64,000 nt of DNA, taken from NCBI GenBank assembly GCA_019454045.1, contig SKCR01029093.1, forward strand, positions 1 to 64,000, given 5' to 3'. The notes under the pieces are model-generated. The model made no database searches, was not told the origin of the DNA, and saw only the letters and a list, made by a program, of their open reading frames with translations. This DNA is from Zanthoxylum bungeanum (taxonomy: Eukaryota > Streptophyta > Magnoliopsida > Sapindales > Rutaceae). The position numbers were made by a program, and so were the translations under genes. The stretch's first letter is position 1; each line of letters starts with the position of its first letter. Shown piece after piece: positions 23,219 through 35,174 of the stretch.

Positions 23219-23991
23219 TGGGGCTGGAATTATGTCTGCCCCGTACGAAGCACATGTCGGATGTCTGGTAACTAGTCTCTATAATCGGATGAACATGACC
23301 TAGTCATATCATCCCAATGACTGCATTACTTAAGAGTACTAGTTTTGTATCCTACGTGACATCATCTCCACTATGACTGGAGTGATACTTCCGTCTTGAC
23401 ATCACACCAAATACACTACGATTCTCAATATACCCAGCAGAGGCGTACACAGAACCGGTTAAAGCCCTGGATGACCAAAACCAAAGCATATTGATTGTCT
23501 CAAGTATTAGCGGTGCAAGTCTCAGGTTAAGACCAATTACACCTACCCTGATTTCGGACTTCCATAGACACATAGTCATACTACCAATGGAATTCTGAGG
23601 GGTCAATCCAGAGCGAAGCTTCTTTCCGTACCATCGGTAAAACACAACCTCATATTACACTTGCATGAGTATCCAATACCCAAATATATGAGAACTATGC
23701 TATTGTGCCCTCACAAGGCGCACAAGTGTAATACTAGTCTTTTACGCATTATCGATGTCCAATCTCGATAATACTCTGACTAGGGATATTTAATGATTAA
23801 TCATTCGAGGACTGATACTGTCTCATATCATCTCAATCCAGGAACTAATCATAAAGACCTCCTATCATTTATACAACTAGGTGATCTAATAACAAATGAT
23901 AAGAGTGCAATCTCCTTGTCACATAGTTAATTTGTACAACAACACCATGATCTGTACAAATTGTGACGCTATGGGTCATAATTGTCCAACA
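23219..23991 (-). mobile_element. 5' LTR of element D, outer part
   Basis: Continuation of the D LTR after F. It includes the U3 end and finishes GTCCAACA at 23991, where D meets the 5' LTR of H. The next five bases (GTGAG) would be its target duplication; the other copy is outside the window. Confidence 0.87.
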
Positions 23992-24217
23992 GTGAGAAAT
24001 TTCATGTATCAATTATATGACTAGTCCTTAGATTTGAGGTCTTTACAATCTTATGTGTGGATCAAATAACTTTGACATTCTCCTTCCCCGGTTCAAAAGA
24101 TGTGGTCATAAGGGTATGATTGGGTCATTTGTTGAAACATATGAAGTTTGTAAAGATACAAGAGAGAATCGCCACTCTCTCGGATAATATTTTCTTATAA
24201 AAGTAGTATTTCAGTTC
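23992..24217 (+). mobile_element. 5' LTR of element H, fragment 1
   Basis: Matches 47531-47669 in the 3' LTR of H and then runs on to the insertion of M. The first 412 bp or so of this LTR (see 47119-47530) lie left of element D and outside the window. The last five bases, AGTTC (24213-24217), are the target duplication of M. Confidence 0.85.
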
Positions 24218-25918
24218 TGACCGGTGTAAACACACACGTATAACGCAAGCGCACGTATCGTTCAAGTAGTATAAAAATATCGATCCACGAGGACTTAATA
24301 TCTAATCTATTAATTTTATGAGGTCAAATGATTACTAGTATCTAACAGGTTGTTTGATTGATATGAAATGGTGACGATTCTAAATTTAAAAACAAATAAA
24401 TAAAATTGTTCGAAAGTAGGTTTTAAGAAAATTCAATATTAAAAAAACTATCTAGGGTTGTGATTTCTTCCAATATCATTTTAAAGATGAAGTGGTTATC
24501 TTAAAGTGGGGTAATATATTGATTTATTAACCTGGAACACTAAATTATGTGTAAGCCTCTGTCGATGGTCAGACACAAATACACAGTTTAACCCAATTGA
24601 ACCATATGTCTATGTCAACCAAATTATCTGGATTCATTAAGTTTAAGTTCCAATTATGGCTACCCCCGCCCGACAGGCATATGTCTATCCTGTAAGGAAA
24701 TCTATTAAAGGGTTATCTATCCTCAAGGATGATCGTGGACTATTAAGTCTAAGGTGTTAAACTTAAAATCCCTATGTCTAGTTCATTTTAAGTTTCCCAG
24801 TTCAATTTTATTAATGGCCAGTAAATGAAAAAGCATTAAGATTAAGACTCAATAAATAAATCTTTATATTACCCAAACTATAATTTAACTCCTTATACAC
24901 CGATGATATTGGATTTCATCACAACCCCAGATAACTGGCTTAGTTACGACACATATTTACGGGTAGTAAAAAAAACTTAAATAAAATAAAAGACATAAAG
25001 TAAAATACTGAAAATTAAATGACGGAAAAGTAAATTGCTGAAAAGTAAAAAAAAAAGTAAAAAGTAAAAAGTAAAAGTAAAAGTAAAAAGTAAAAAGTAA
25101 AAAGTAAGAAAAAAAAAGTAAATTACTGAAAGTAAATTGCTGAAATTAAATAAAGTAAAAGTACAATAAAAGAAAATGCTTGGGTTAGAGGATCAAGTTT
25201 TATTACTACTATTTTAGATATCTCCCTTAATATAATATATTAACTTTGCGTGATAATTACCAACCAGCCATATAGGCGGTATCCTGATTAAGTCAAATTA
25301 ATCATTAATTACCAACCGACCAACCAGGCGGTAGCCATACTTAGTCAGGTTAAAACCAATTTATAATTAATTTCCAACCGGCCAATATAGCGGTAACCTC
25401 ATTAAGTCAGATTTTAAATAGTTTATATTTTATATTTAAGGGAGATTAATCTAGATAGCAATAATAAAAGCTTTACCTTTTACCCCAGCAAAGGGGAGTT
25501 ACCTCCTCATTGCTTGAAAAATAAAAACTGCAAAAGTAAAGAAAGAAAAGGTTTGTGCGTAAAAGTAAATTGCGGAAAGTAAAAACTGAAAAGTAAAGAA
25601 AAGAAAGTGCGAAAGCGGAAATTAATTACTGGAAGCTGTAAATAAACAAACAAGATACAATCTTCTTATTTATTCATTAGGAATTTCAAAGAAGAAAGTA
25701 TGAATTTTACAAATGAAATGGCTTGGTATTTATAGGCAAAATTTTTCCTATATCAAATCATCCATCAAATTCTCCACCAAATCCATTATTAATTTCTCCA
25801 CTAATTACTCCACCAAATCCATAATTTCTCCACTAATTGCTTATCTTGTTTGGTGTTGATTTGATAATTTTTTATTAATTATTTATTAATTTATATTTTG
25901 CTTTGAAAATGATTGATA
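24218..25918 (-). repeat. 3' LTR of M, missing its U3 start
   Basis: Shares about 800 bp (25122-25918) with the right LTR (28096-28914) and continues with 900 bp found only here, ending at the element edge. It lacks the first 411 bases of U3 seen in the right copy. A TATA box (CTATAAATA on minus) lies at 25727-25735. Confidence 0.78.
25046..25122. repeat. AAGTAAA-type microsatellite
   Basis: Imperfect tandem run of AAGTAAAA-like units of 6-8 bp in the 3' LTR of M, flanked by further GTAAA-rich sequence on both sides. Confidence 0.85.
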
Positions 25919-27439
25919 ATGACTTTAATAATTACACATCAACGGTTGCATTTAGCATATGCAACAAGCCTTTAAACCCCTAGGTGTCCCTAGTGGACGA
26001 GTTATAGTCTCGTGAGGGCTTACAGCAACGATACCACAAACGTTTTACAAAAGTAAAAAGATAATAAAACTAATGCACACAAAAGCAAAAAGACAAGATA
26101 AAAGAGAATAAAGAAGTTAGTGACTAATCAGGTGAAACTTCTACTCCAAGTTACTAGTTGTTTTGTTTTATTCTAAATTACTGAATAAGTAAATTCTCCG
26201 ATTATTTTTACAATTCTTCATATACATAGCCAACAAAGTATTAAACAACTTATTTTTGCCCACAACAGTCATAAGTGCAGTTGATAAGAGAGTAATATTT
26301 TTGTCCTAAAGTTCTATCAGATTTCACACCTTTTTGTAGCAATGGAATAATTTTTCTCATTGTTCCTATTTTTTTCTTTGATTTTTCTCTATTTTTTATT
26401 TATATACAATATCTTCCATCTATGTAACGAGTATTGGGTCGGTGGCTCCCAAACCAGTTGGCTTTAGGGCACCAGGTGTTAAGACACTCCTACGGACTTA
26501 ATTACTCAGACTTCATATATATATATTTTTGTAGCTTTTTTGATCCATGTAACGAGCTTTGGGCCAGTGACTCCCAAACCAGTTGGCTTTAGGGCACTAG
26601 GTGTTAAAACACCATTACAGACTTAATAACTCGGATCTCAGATTTTTTTTTTTTCATTTTTTTTTACTCCATTGCTTTTTGAGATGTTTCCTCCAATTAA
26701 ACTAGAGCACTGAATATTACAAACTTTTCAATTTTATCTCATGTCCGTATGTTACTATATATGTTGATAATATCTGTCAACTGAGCATATGAAGATCCAT
26801 TTTAGTCCGTTTTAAGGAGAATTCACAAATTAAATAATTCAAAATGAAATAAATAAAAATTAACTTGTTTCGAAATAGGCTTGAGATACGTCTCAGGAGT
26901 GGAAACTCCTTACTCAGCTATCTCTTACCAATTTCACATTTTTAGTCAAATAACAATGCAAAATATTTTTGTAATTTTTGAAAATTTTCCAATTTTTTTG
27001 TATTTTGCGAAAAATTTTGAACTAAAAATAAACATAACACACAACTAAAAACAAGGTACTGATCAACTAATTCCCTCCCCCAAACCTAAATGAGACATTG
27101 TCTCCAATGTCTTAAACAGTAAAAGGAGAGTTAAGAAGGTCGTACCTGGTTAGCTGAAATCTACAGGAAATTAAAGGTTAAGATCCAGATTAATCCGACG
27201 CCTCTTACCATGATCGTCCTCGGACCAATTTATCTTTGAAAGGATATGGTCAACTCGTGGTTCATATTAGTTGATTGAGAAGATTTGCGAGAGCATCTTC
27301 AATCTTAAAATGACTAAACCTGCAAAAATTAAACACAAAAAATAAAGCACACCAAATCACAATATATACACAATTGCATGGGTTGCCTCCATGCGAGCGC
27401 TAAGTTTAAAGTCGTCAGCCAGACTTGACTTCTCGAACG
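25919..27439 (-). other. Non-coding 3' spacer of M
   Basis: AT-rich stretch between the polyprotein fragment and the 3' LTR. It contains the GGGTTGCCTCCATG motif (near 27380) typical of the region after pol in Athila-like elements, and a pair of 125-bp-period repeats (26422-26639). No envelope-like reading frame is visible. Confidence 0.65.
26422..26639. repeat. Two diverged repeats with 125-bp period
   Basis: Starts at 26422 and 26547 with ATGTAACGAG. Each copy includes CCCAAACCAGTTGGCTTTAG and ends in GACTTAAT.ACTC. The copies differ at several sites. Tandem repeats after pol are common in large plant gypsy elements. Confidence 0.85.
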
Positions 27440-28081
27440 TTAAGCTGGATCTAAAAGTGTAACACTTTCTTTTTTTCGTTCAAATGATTCTCCCCAGTAG
27501 TGCTTGACACGCTTGTTTTTAACCTTGAAAGTTTTGTTAGTGTCAGGATCATGTATCTCAACGACTCTATTTGGTAAAACTTTGGTGATCACAAATGGAC
27601 CCGACCACCGTGATTTTGGCTTCCATGGGAAAAATTTCACCCTTGATTTGTTTAACAGTACCTTCTGCCCTGGTTCCAATTGTATGCGCACTAACTTCTC
27701 ATCATGTCTTTTCTTGCCATTTTCTTTGTACAATTTGGCATCCTCAAAAGGCTGATTGTGAAATTCCTCCAATTCGTTGAGCTGGTGGAACTTTTTCTCT
27801 TTTGTTGCTTGTAGTGCAAGAATTGGCTCCTTCAGTACAAAAGATGCTTTATCTTTAGGCTCCACAGGCAATTGACATGTTTTAAGTTTGTCAGTAGAAC
27901 TTTGCATTGCATTGGAGTTCTGAATGGTACTGTGTATCACATCAAGTTTGAAACATTCCTCATTCTTTTCATCATCTGGGAAATTCATGACCTTGAAAAC
28001 ATTGAATGTTACTTTTTGGTCCTGTACCCTCATGGTTAATTCTTTTTTTTGTACATCAATAATGGTTCGACCTGTAGCCAA
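27440..28081 (-). CDS. Fused gypsy polyprotein fragment (protease linker to integrase C-terminus)
   Basis: Open frame of 213 codons. Residues 1 to about 93 resemble the stretch after protease in Athila-like polyproteins (ATGRTIIDVQ, VTFNVFK). Residues from about 98 to the end resemble the integrase C-terminal part (LNELEEF, GPFVITKVLP, VEIHDP, RVKHYWG). Reverse transcriptase, RNase H and the integrase catalytic core are absent, and the join keeps the frame. The coding sequence continues a few codons upstream of the ATG and then runs directly into LTR sequence at 28096. No catalytic residue remains, so enzyme activity is unlikely. It is best read as a deletion remnant that has stayed open. Confidence 0.72.
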   Translation of the reverse strand: MATGRTIIDVQKKELTMRVQDQKVTFNVFKVMNFPDDEKNEECFKLDVIHSTIQNSNAMQSSTDKLKTCQLPVEPKDKASFVLKEPILALQATKEKKFHQLNELEEFHNQPFEDAKLYKENGKKRHDEKLVRIQLEPGQKVLLNKSRVKFFPWKPKSRWSGPFVITKVLPNRVVEIHDPDTNKTFKVKNKRVKHYWGESFERKKESVTLLDPA

Positions 28082-28095
28082 GAATGGTCTCCCAA

Positions 28096-29329
28096 GTAAA
28101 TTACTGAAAGTAAATTGCTGAAATTAAATAAAGTAAAAGTACAATAAAAGAAAATGCTGGGGTTAGAGGATCAACTTTTATTACTACTATTTTAGATATC
28201 TCCCTTAATATAATATATTAACTTTGCGTGATAATTACCAACCAGCCATATAGGCGGTACCCTGATTAAGTCAAATTAATAATTAATTACCAACCGACCA
28301 ACCAGGCGGTATCCATACTTAGTCAGGTTAAAACCAATTTATAATTAATTTCCAACCAGTCAATATAGCAGTATCCTCATTAAGTCAGATTTTAAATAGT
28401 TTATATTTTATATTTAAGGGAGATTAATCTAGATAGCAATAATAAAAGCTTTACCTTTTACCCCAGCAAAGGGGAGTTACCTATTGCTTGAAAAATAAAA
28501 ACTGCAAAAGTAAAGAAAGAAAAGGTTTGTGCGTAAAAGTAAATTGCGGTAAGTAAAAACTGAAAAGTAAAGAAAAGAAAGTGCGAAAGCGGAAATTAAT
28601 TACTGGAAGCTGTAAATAAAAAAACAAGATACAATCTTCTTATTTATTCATTAGGAATTTCAAAGAAGAAAGTATGAATTTTACAAATGAAATGGCTTGG
28701 TATTTATAGGCAAAATTTTTCCTATATCAAATCATCCATCAAGTTCTCCACCAAATCCATTATTAATTTCTCCACTAATTACTCCACCAAATCCATAATA
28801 GCTCCACTAATTGATTATCTTGTTTGGTGTTGATTTGATAATTTTTATTAATTATTTATTAATTTATATTTTGCTTTGAAAATGATTGATAATGACTTTA
28901 ATAATTACACATCACACACTTCTGGATGGTTCATCCATTTCGGTCATGAACTCTTCCGAATTCGAAAATATTTTCTTTTTAAAAGTTGTATATCTTTGAG
29001 TCTTCTTTAATTTGGAACTTGAATCAGCTCAATCCGATATCTGAGTAAAAAGTTATGCCCAAAATACGACAGATACGCAAAACTGGAATTCCCAAAATTG
29101 CACTTCGTCAAAACGCCCTTTGAAGTTTCCAATCTCCAAAATTAATATATCAAGTCCAATAATTGCCCTTATTTGACCCATATTTCATCCCAAATAATTT
29201 CATTGAGACCCAATATTATTTTATCTGCAAAATAAACTAAAACACATCAAAACGTTCATCAAACCCGAGAAACTAAACAAAATATTAAGTTAAAGGGGCG
29301 GTAAATATTGATATATTTTCCACTCATCA
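28096..29329 (-). repeat. 5' LTR of M, missing its 3' part
   Basis: Holds the outer 411 bp (U3 start, TGATGAGTGG on minus) plus the 800 bp shared with the left LTR, then stops abruptly at the coding fragment. U5, primer site and gag are deleted. TATA-like CTATAAATA on minus at 28701-28709. Confidence 0.78.
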
Positions 29330-29334
29330 AGTTC

Positions 29335-30628
29335 GCGGGTTGATATGTGTGATCAGTGCTTGAGACTGTGGCCACAACAGAAGAATCATGTGAGATTCTT
29401 GGGTTAGCACGATTCATGACACTATCAACATCATACCTTTGACCATATGAGTAGACACTTTCCGTACCCTAGGTCAATATGTGGGGATACAGTGAGGCAA
29501 GAGACCGTATCATTTGTAAATCGCATACAGAATGGGTATATATATCTTTCTTTCTCATTTGCGGGCCTTGGCATGTTGCTAGATGTCAACCTTGTTCATT
29601 GAAATCGGACGACCATCTGATCTGAGGATAATTTATGTTCGATTAAATTATAACGATTCATTTCATGTCTAACTTGAGGGGAACCCAAAAGGTTACACAC
29701 AACAAAGTCGAAATCAATGGTTAACAGTGCACAGTAAAAATATAACAGCATATATGATTGTTGTATGAATTATTCATAAATGGTTCAATGTGTTTAATTA
29801 TTGAACATATCATTTATGAGGTTCCATAGTGGCTTAGGGATTGGTGAATGACGATGGAGGCACTTTGGGAATTGGAATTAAAAAAAAATACTATTCACAT
29901 GAATAGTAAAAAAAATTTGTTATTTGTTTTGAATTCAAATTCAGCCCAAACTCTTATTAGGGTTTTATAATCTCATTAAACTACTAAATTAAGATCCAAT
30001 GGCTAAGATTAAATTAGCTTTTATCCCACATCGGATTCTTAATTAATTTTGTTGTCTTTGGAGCACTATATAAACCCAAAGAATTCTTCACAATTTTTTT
30101 ACACCAAAACCTTTCATATCTGGGGTTTATATAAGTGAGTAACTCTAAATTTTAAGAGTAAGCCACTGATTTTGAGGATCCTTAAGTCTAATTGACTCGA
30201 GGAACCTCGAGTTAAAAGTTTTGAGGTATTTGCCTAGGCTAGCACCAAGGGCAAAATACCTGTGCACCCGAGGCGTAGTCTTGCCGTTGAGTTTTGGCTT
30301 TGGTGTGTGCATCTTTGGAGGCTACACACTTCGGTGGCTCTTTGGAACGTGGAAGAGCTTGCTGAGTTCGAGAAAATCTTGTAGATTGGATGGAGGACTG
30401 GAGGAGTCTTCGGTTCAAGTCTTTTTCTTTCTTTGTTTTAATTAGAGTTCTTTTGATAGTTAACATGTTTAGGTTTATGTTCTTTGCATGTTTTATGAGT
30501 TTTATGCTTAGAATATATATTAACATGCCTAGGCTTGTAGAATAATCAAAACAAATGGGTATTGGGCAAAGGGAAAGCGGCATAATAATTTTGATTTTCC
30601 GCTGCGCACTCGCGGCCGCTTCCCAACA
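29335..30628 (+). mobile_element. 5' LTR of element H, fragment 2
   Basis: Rest of the H LTR after M, ending TCCCAACA at 30628 just before the primer site. TATA box at 30067-30074. It is unrelated to the LTRs of the main family except for the terminal bases, and has no palindrome array. Confidence 0.82.
30067..30074 (+). promoter_or_regulatory. TATA box of the H LTR
   Basis: TATATAAA in CACTATATAAACCC, a typical plant LTR promoter context, about 560 bp before the LTR end. Confidence 0.7.
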
Positions 30629-30629
30629 G

Positions 30630-30642
30630 TGGTATCAGCGCG
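30630..30642 (+). other. Primer binding site of element H
   Basis: TGGTATCAGCGCG, close to TGGTATCAGAGC, one base after the LTR end. This marks 30628 as the end of the 5' LTR and H as plus-oriented. Confidence 0.8.
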
Positions 30643-31258
30643 CCGATTTTGGTTTGATTAGTTCTCACTCATTTGAAATCGCAATTGGGTGTTTAAAAGG
30701 TCGTTGGAAACCTAACACCCGGAACTTAATTTTAGGCATATGTTTTGCATGAGTTGGTTAAGATTTGAATTGTGAAATTGCATTTAAAGTTCACGCATCT
30801 ACAGAAAAACGTGAATCGTAAATTTATTTGAATAAAATAAAATGCATTATCATAATTAAATATTAATCAAAGTTATTTAATGCCTAAAATAATTCCAACA
30901 TATTAAAACTTATATGCTTGATGATTCTATGTATGAATAGAATTGGTATGATTATTTCAGGGTGCAAGCATCTAGAGACTTTCTAAGAAATAGAGAGTGT
31001 ATTGCTTATCCCTTAGCTTAGTAATTATTCCGTGATGAACTTAGAGATTTATTACATTTAAGGATTATAAATATAAATCACTTTTTTATAATAAAAGACA
31101 TTATAAAGATACAAGTGGGTTGGGACCAATGGGTTAATAAAACTTTCCAAACTAAAGTTAATTTAACCAAAAATATTACTAGAGTTAGATAATGATTTGG
31201 TGTCTTCCTTCAATCACTACCTTTTTATAGCCAAAAGGAAAATATGTGAAGACATCTA
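30643..31258 (+). other. Leader of H, first part
   Basis: AT-rich non-coding leader, interrupted at 31258 by solo LTR N. Its last bases ATCTA (31254-31258) are the target duplication. No gene is supported. Confidence 0.75.
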
Positions 31259-33206
31259 TGTTAGACAGTTATGACCCATAGCGTCACTATTTTGAAAATG
31301 ATATTGTATTATTGTACAAAATTAACTATGTAGTAATGAAATTGCCTTTTACCGTTTTGTAATTTATTTACTTTGATATAAATGGTAAGAGTCCCTATGA
31401 TTAGTTCCGGATTGTGATGATATGAGACGGTATCAATCCATAAAGGTTTAATCATTAAATATCTCTAGTCGTAGTATTATCGAGATTGGACATCGATAAT
31501 GCGGAATAGACTAGTACTGCACTTGTGCATGTTGTGAGGGCACAACCGCATAGTTCTCATATATTTAAGTATAGGATACTTATGCAAGTGCGGTAGGAGG
31601 TTGTGTTTTACCGATGGTACGGAAAATAGCTTCGCTCTGGATAGACCCCGCGGAATCCCATTGGTAGTATGTCTGCGTGTCTATGGGAGTCCGCATCAGG
31701 GTAGGTGCATATGATCTTAACCTGAGACTTGCATCGCTAGTACTTACGACAATCGGTAAACTTTAGTTTTGATGGTCCAGGGCTTTAACGGGTTCTGTGT
31801 ACACCTCTTCTGGGTTTATCGAGAATCGTAGTGTATTGGGTGTGATGTCAAGATGGAAGTATCACTTCAGACATATGGAGAGGATGATCGCGAGGGATAC
31901 AGAACCAGTACTCTATAATGGTTGCAACCATCGGGATAATATGACTAGGTCAGGATTATCCGATTCAAAGAGACTGGTTGCTTGATGTCCGATATGTGTA
32001 TCGTACAGGGCAGACACATTTCCAGCCCCAGGCCTTACATGTGATCATCTGATACTGGTTCGATATACACTATACTACGGTATACTACGCCTGTTATAGA
32101 TCTTATATTCCAATAAGAATATTTCTGGAGAATTGGGTAGGCATGGCGTTTTGCTAGAGGCTAACCTTGTCTTGTAAATCGGTAAAAACGTAGTACTTGG
32201 TACGTACGTATTCAGATAATCTGACGGCCGTATTTACTGCCAACATATCCAGGGATCTCTTGGGTCGCTTCCCGAAGATTCACCAATGACGTATGATTCA
32301 AACTCGATTAATCTTGGATTAATTACGGAGAGACTTTATCTTGGATAAAGTACTATACAAGAGAGAGAACGATTAATTTGGAATTAATCGTAAAATTATT
32401 ATATTCGATATAATAATCGAAATTCGATTTCGACGCGAAATTAAAATTAGATTTTAATTCGGGCAAACGAGTTAATTTAGAATTAATTCGTTAGCGACGT
32501 AAATAATAATTTCGCTAGGCGCAATTATTTATTTAAATTCGATTTAATTAAACGTCGCGACGTAAGTTTGGTATTTCGGAAATATCGAACCCGAACGCGT
32601 GAGTGCACGTGGGCCCACTTTCATTTGAAACGTGTGGGGCCCACATGACACATGTCATTATATGCATTATTTAATTGTTAATACATTGCATGGTGATAGT
32701 GTACAATACACTCAATGGTTTTGCATGGAGTTTGAGTGTTTGACACTCTAAGCCATTGAATGATTTGTGTCATAAGTTTATTATTAATTTAATAAATATT
32801 ATGGCATAAATATAAATTGATTTTTGTAACAAAAATCATAAGACTCCTCTCTCTCACATTGCCGAAAAACAGATGCAGTTTTGGGCTCTCCATTTCTTCA
32901 ATTTTTGTGGCAAGATTTGAAGAAGTTGTGCATTCAAAATCACAACAAAGGCTAGCACCTTCAAGGGATCATACATAGGTGATATGGGAAACTAATCCTT
33001 GAGCTTGGAAGGATCAAATTCGACTTGGAGTCCCTCTTTTCTTCTTGGCCGAGAGCTTCACTGCACAGGGAGGAATTTCGCATCATCTTAGCATCCATTT
33101 TCAAGTATTGTGAGTATGATTCCGCCATACTTCAATTAATTCATTCATGTATTTATGTATTTTGCTTGTTCTTGTTGATCTTGGGGCTTGGTAATTATTT
33201 CCAACA
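31259..33206 (+). mobile_element. Solo LTR N
   Basis: Complete 1948-bp LTR of the main copia family, TGTTAGACAG to TTCCAACA, flanked by ATCTA (31254-31258 and 33207-33211). A TATA-like TATAAA is at 31377-31382. The palindrome array starts at 32307; its second unit is ACTTTATC/GATAAAGT (32333-32351), where C, B and J have TTTTATC/GATAAAA. No internal region is present. Confidence 0.93.
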
Positions 33207-33211
33207 ATCTA

Positions 33212-33962
33212 GATAATCATTTACTCAAAGCTTACCTTAAAGCATATTTAAAGTATTGGACTAATTTGGAGGATCTATTGTTTATTCCTGTCACTAAGGC
33301 AATAAGAGCCTAAGAGGTAAGTGTATTTAAGAGAGTTCGCTCCACCCTCCCTCTGGGGAATTTTCAATGGAGGAATATATTTGACAGTTATTCACTTAAA
33401 CTTGCTAAAATCCTCAATAATAATTTAAGTCTAAAATTTGCCTCTCATTGTAAAGTAGAGACCCAAAGGGCTTAAACCGTATTGGCAGGACTAGGCTTTA
33501 CCAGACTGACCAATACCAATTTGTCCCTAAATCGTACTATTGACAATTATTTGACTTTTCTGAGTCATAAGACGCAGCGACCCTTAAACGTGGTCTTATA
33601 ACTTAGTGGCAAAGATTGGGTGTCCACAAGGACTAGCATAAGCTATGGCATGTTTGATTGCCCAACCCAATGATCAAGGAATTGTGATTTATATCATAAA
33701 TTGTTTGGGAACCTACCTAATTATCATATTTTATAACGACTGGCCCTAGTCGGAGTTATGAAATGATGATAATGGGATCCTTGCCCACAAGAAATCCATC
33801 ATATTAGGGTTGATGCGATTTGCTTAAAATTTTAAAATAATTGAGTGGGAGCAAATTCATAATATTAAAAGCCAATGTTATTATGAAACATTAATGAAAA
33901 CATATTCCTAATTTTAACATTTTCTCTTAACAGGTGGGTTAAAATATTTCATAAACATTCAA
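33212..33962 (+). other. Leader of H, second part
   Basis: Non-coding leader up to the gag ATG at 33963. It contains a possible intron (33317-33933). No other feature is clear. Confidence 0.7.
33317..33933 (+). other. Possible intron in the H leader
   Basis: AG|GTAAGT at 33315-33322 is a perfect plant donor. A pyrimidine-rich stretch and TTAACAG (ending 33933) make a good acceptor 29 bases before gag. Removing 617 bases would shorten the leader. Splicing is inferred from the motifs only. Confidence 0.35.
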
Positions 33963-34804
33963 ATGGCAAACAGAGTATCACTTCGTTCCATCCTTGATGA
34001 GCATAAACTCAAATGGGATAACTACAATGACTGGTTTAAAATCCTAAAAATTGTCTTACAACAAGAAAATATTTTCTATGTTCTTGAAAAACCATTTACC
34101 CTAAACCCGCAGAAGATTCTGACCAAGATACATTTGATGCTTGGAAGAAACACGTCGATGATGATGAGCAAGCAGTTTTCATAATACTTGGCTCTATGAC
34201 GGACGAACTTCAGATAGCTCACGAAGATATGGATGCTCAAACCATCATATTTCACTTGAAGGAGTTGTATGCAACTTCCGTTCATACCGTGAGATTCCAA
34301 GTGTCATGTGCCTTATTCCAAACAAGGTATAAGGAATGATATATTAGTGGACATGTGCTTAAGATGATTGGCCACATTGAAAAATTGGCCAACCTCAGGT
34401 TCATCATCGATCATGAGATAGGTCACGATCTAATTCTTCAGTCCTTACCAAAAGAATTCTCTAACTTTATCATGCAGTTTCATATGTCTGATAAAGAAGC
34501 TACTTTAGCAGAATTGCACAATCTGATAAAGCAAGCAGAGAAGGACTTGAAACCAGAGCTTAAAACCTCCGTCGTGCTTACGGGTACGGACCTGAAGCTA
34601 CGAGGCCCAAAGAAAAATAAGGGCAAGGCCAATGCTCCAGATCACCTAAAGCCCAATGGTAAGGTGGAGAAGAAAAAGGGAAAGGGGAAATGTTTCTTTT
34701 GTGGAAAGAAGGGTCATTGGAAGAAAGACTGTAGATCCTTGAAAGCCAAGGAAGCTAGGGAAGGCCAAGAAGCTCAATGCTTGAACTATATGGTATATGA
34801 TTGA
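33963..34804 (+). pseudogene. Broken gag of element H
   Basis: Copia gag starting at the ATG at 33963. The first about 48 residues are in frame, then a frameshift occurs near 34110. The capsid homology continues in another frame, with a TGA near 34337, and runs open from 34355 to 34804. The zinc knuckle CFFCGKKGHWKKDC (Cys-X2-Cys-X4-His-X4-Cys) at about 34690-34731 is intact, inside a lysine-rich tail. This gag differs clearly from that of F and G, which sets H apart as another copia lineage. Confidence 0.87.
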
Positions 34805-35174
34805 ACTATATTCTCAAAAATCCGAACCTTCTGCTTGGGTGCTTGACACCGGTTATGGGACTCACTTGTGTAACAATTTGCAGGGCCTGAGAAACAGTAG
34901 GAGACTCCGTCATGGGGAGGTTGACTTACGCATGGGTAATGGAGCAAAACTGGCTGCATTATGCGTGGGGACTTATTCATTAGTTTTGCCGAATGGTTTA
35001 GTTTTAGACTTAGAAGATTGTGTTTATGTACCTTCTCTAGTAAAGAACATCATTTCAATTTATTCTTTATCTAATAAAGGCTTTTCATGCCTAATAAGTT
35101 GTAATGAATGTTCTATTTATTTCAATGAAATAAAATATGGGATGGTATTTTGAATAATGGTCTTTATGTCTTAC
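34797..35174 (+). pseudogene. Protease region of element H, broken
   Basis: Aspartic protease region with an intact catalytic Asp-Thr-Gly (VLDTG, near 34840), followed by the usual conserved stretch ending VPSLVKNIIS. It is in another frame from the gag knuckle region, and the local frame stops at 35153. The pre-integrase segment then begins (the codons for GLYVL) and is cut by solo LTR O at 35174. Confidence 0.84.

Larger units (their letters stand above)
24218..29329 (-). mobile_element. Element M: deleted Athila-like Ty3/gypsy derivative
   Basis: 5112 bp, minus orientation, with ends TGACCGG and CTCATCA, flanked by AGTTC (24213-24217 and 29330-29334). It has two truncated LTRs, one short fused polyprotein fragment and a long non-coding spacer. 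It lacks a primer site, gag, reverse transcriptase and the integrase core, so it is non-autonomous or dead. The Athila link rests on the protein fragment and on the spacer; the exact lineage would need a database search. Confidence 0.85.

Noticed and set aside
30239..30583. Minus-strand frame of 114 codons
   Set aside because: It is antisense to the 5' LTR of H, just before the primer site.
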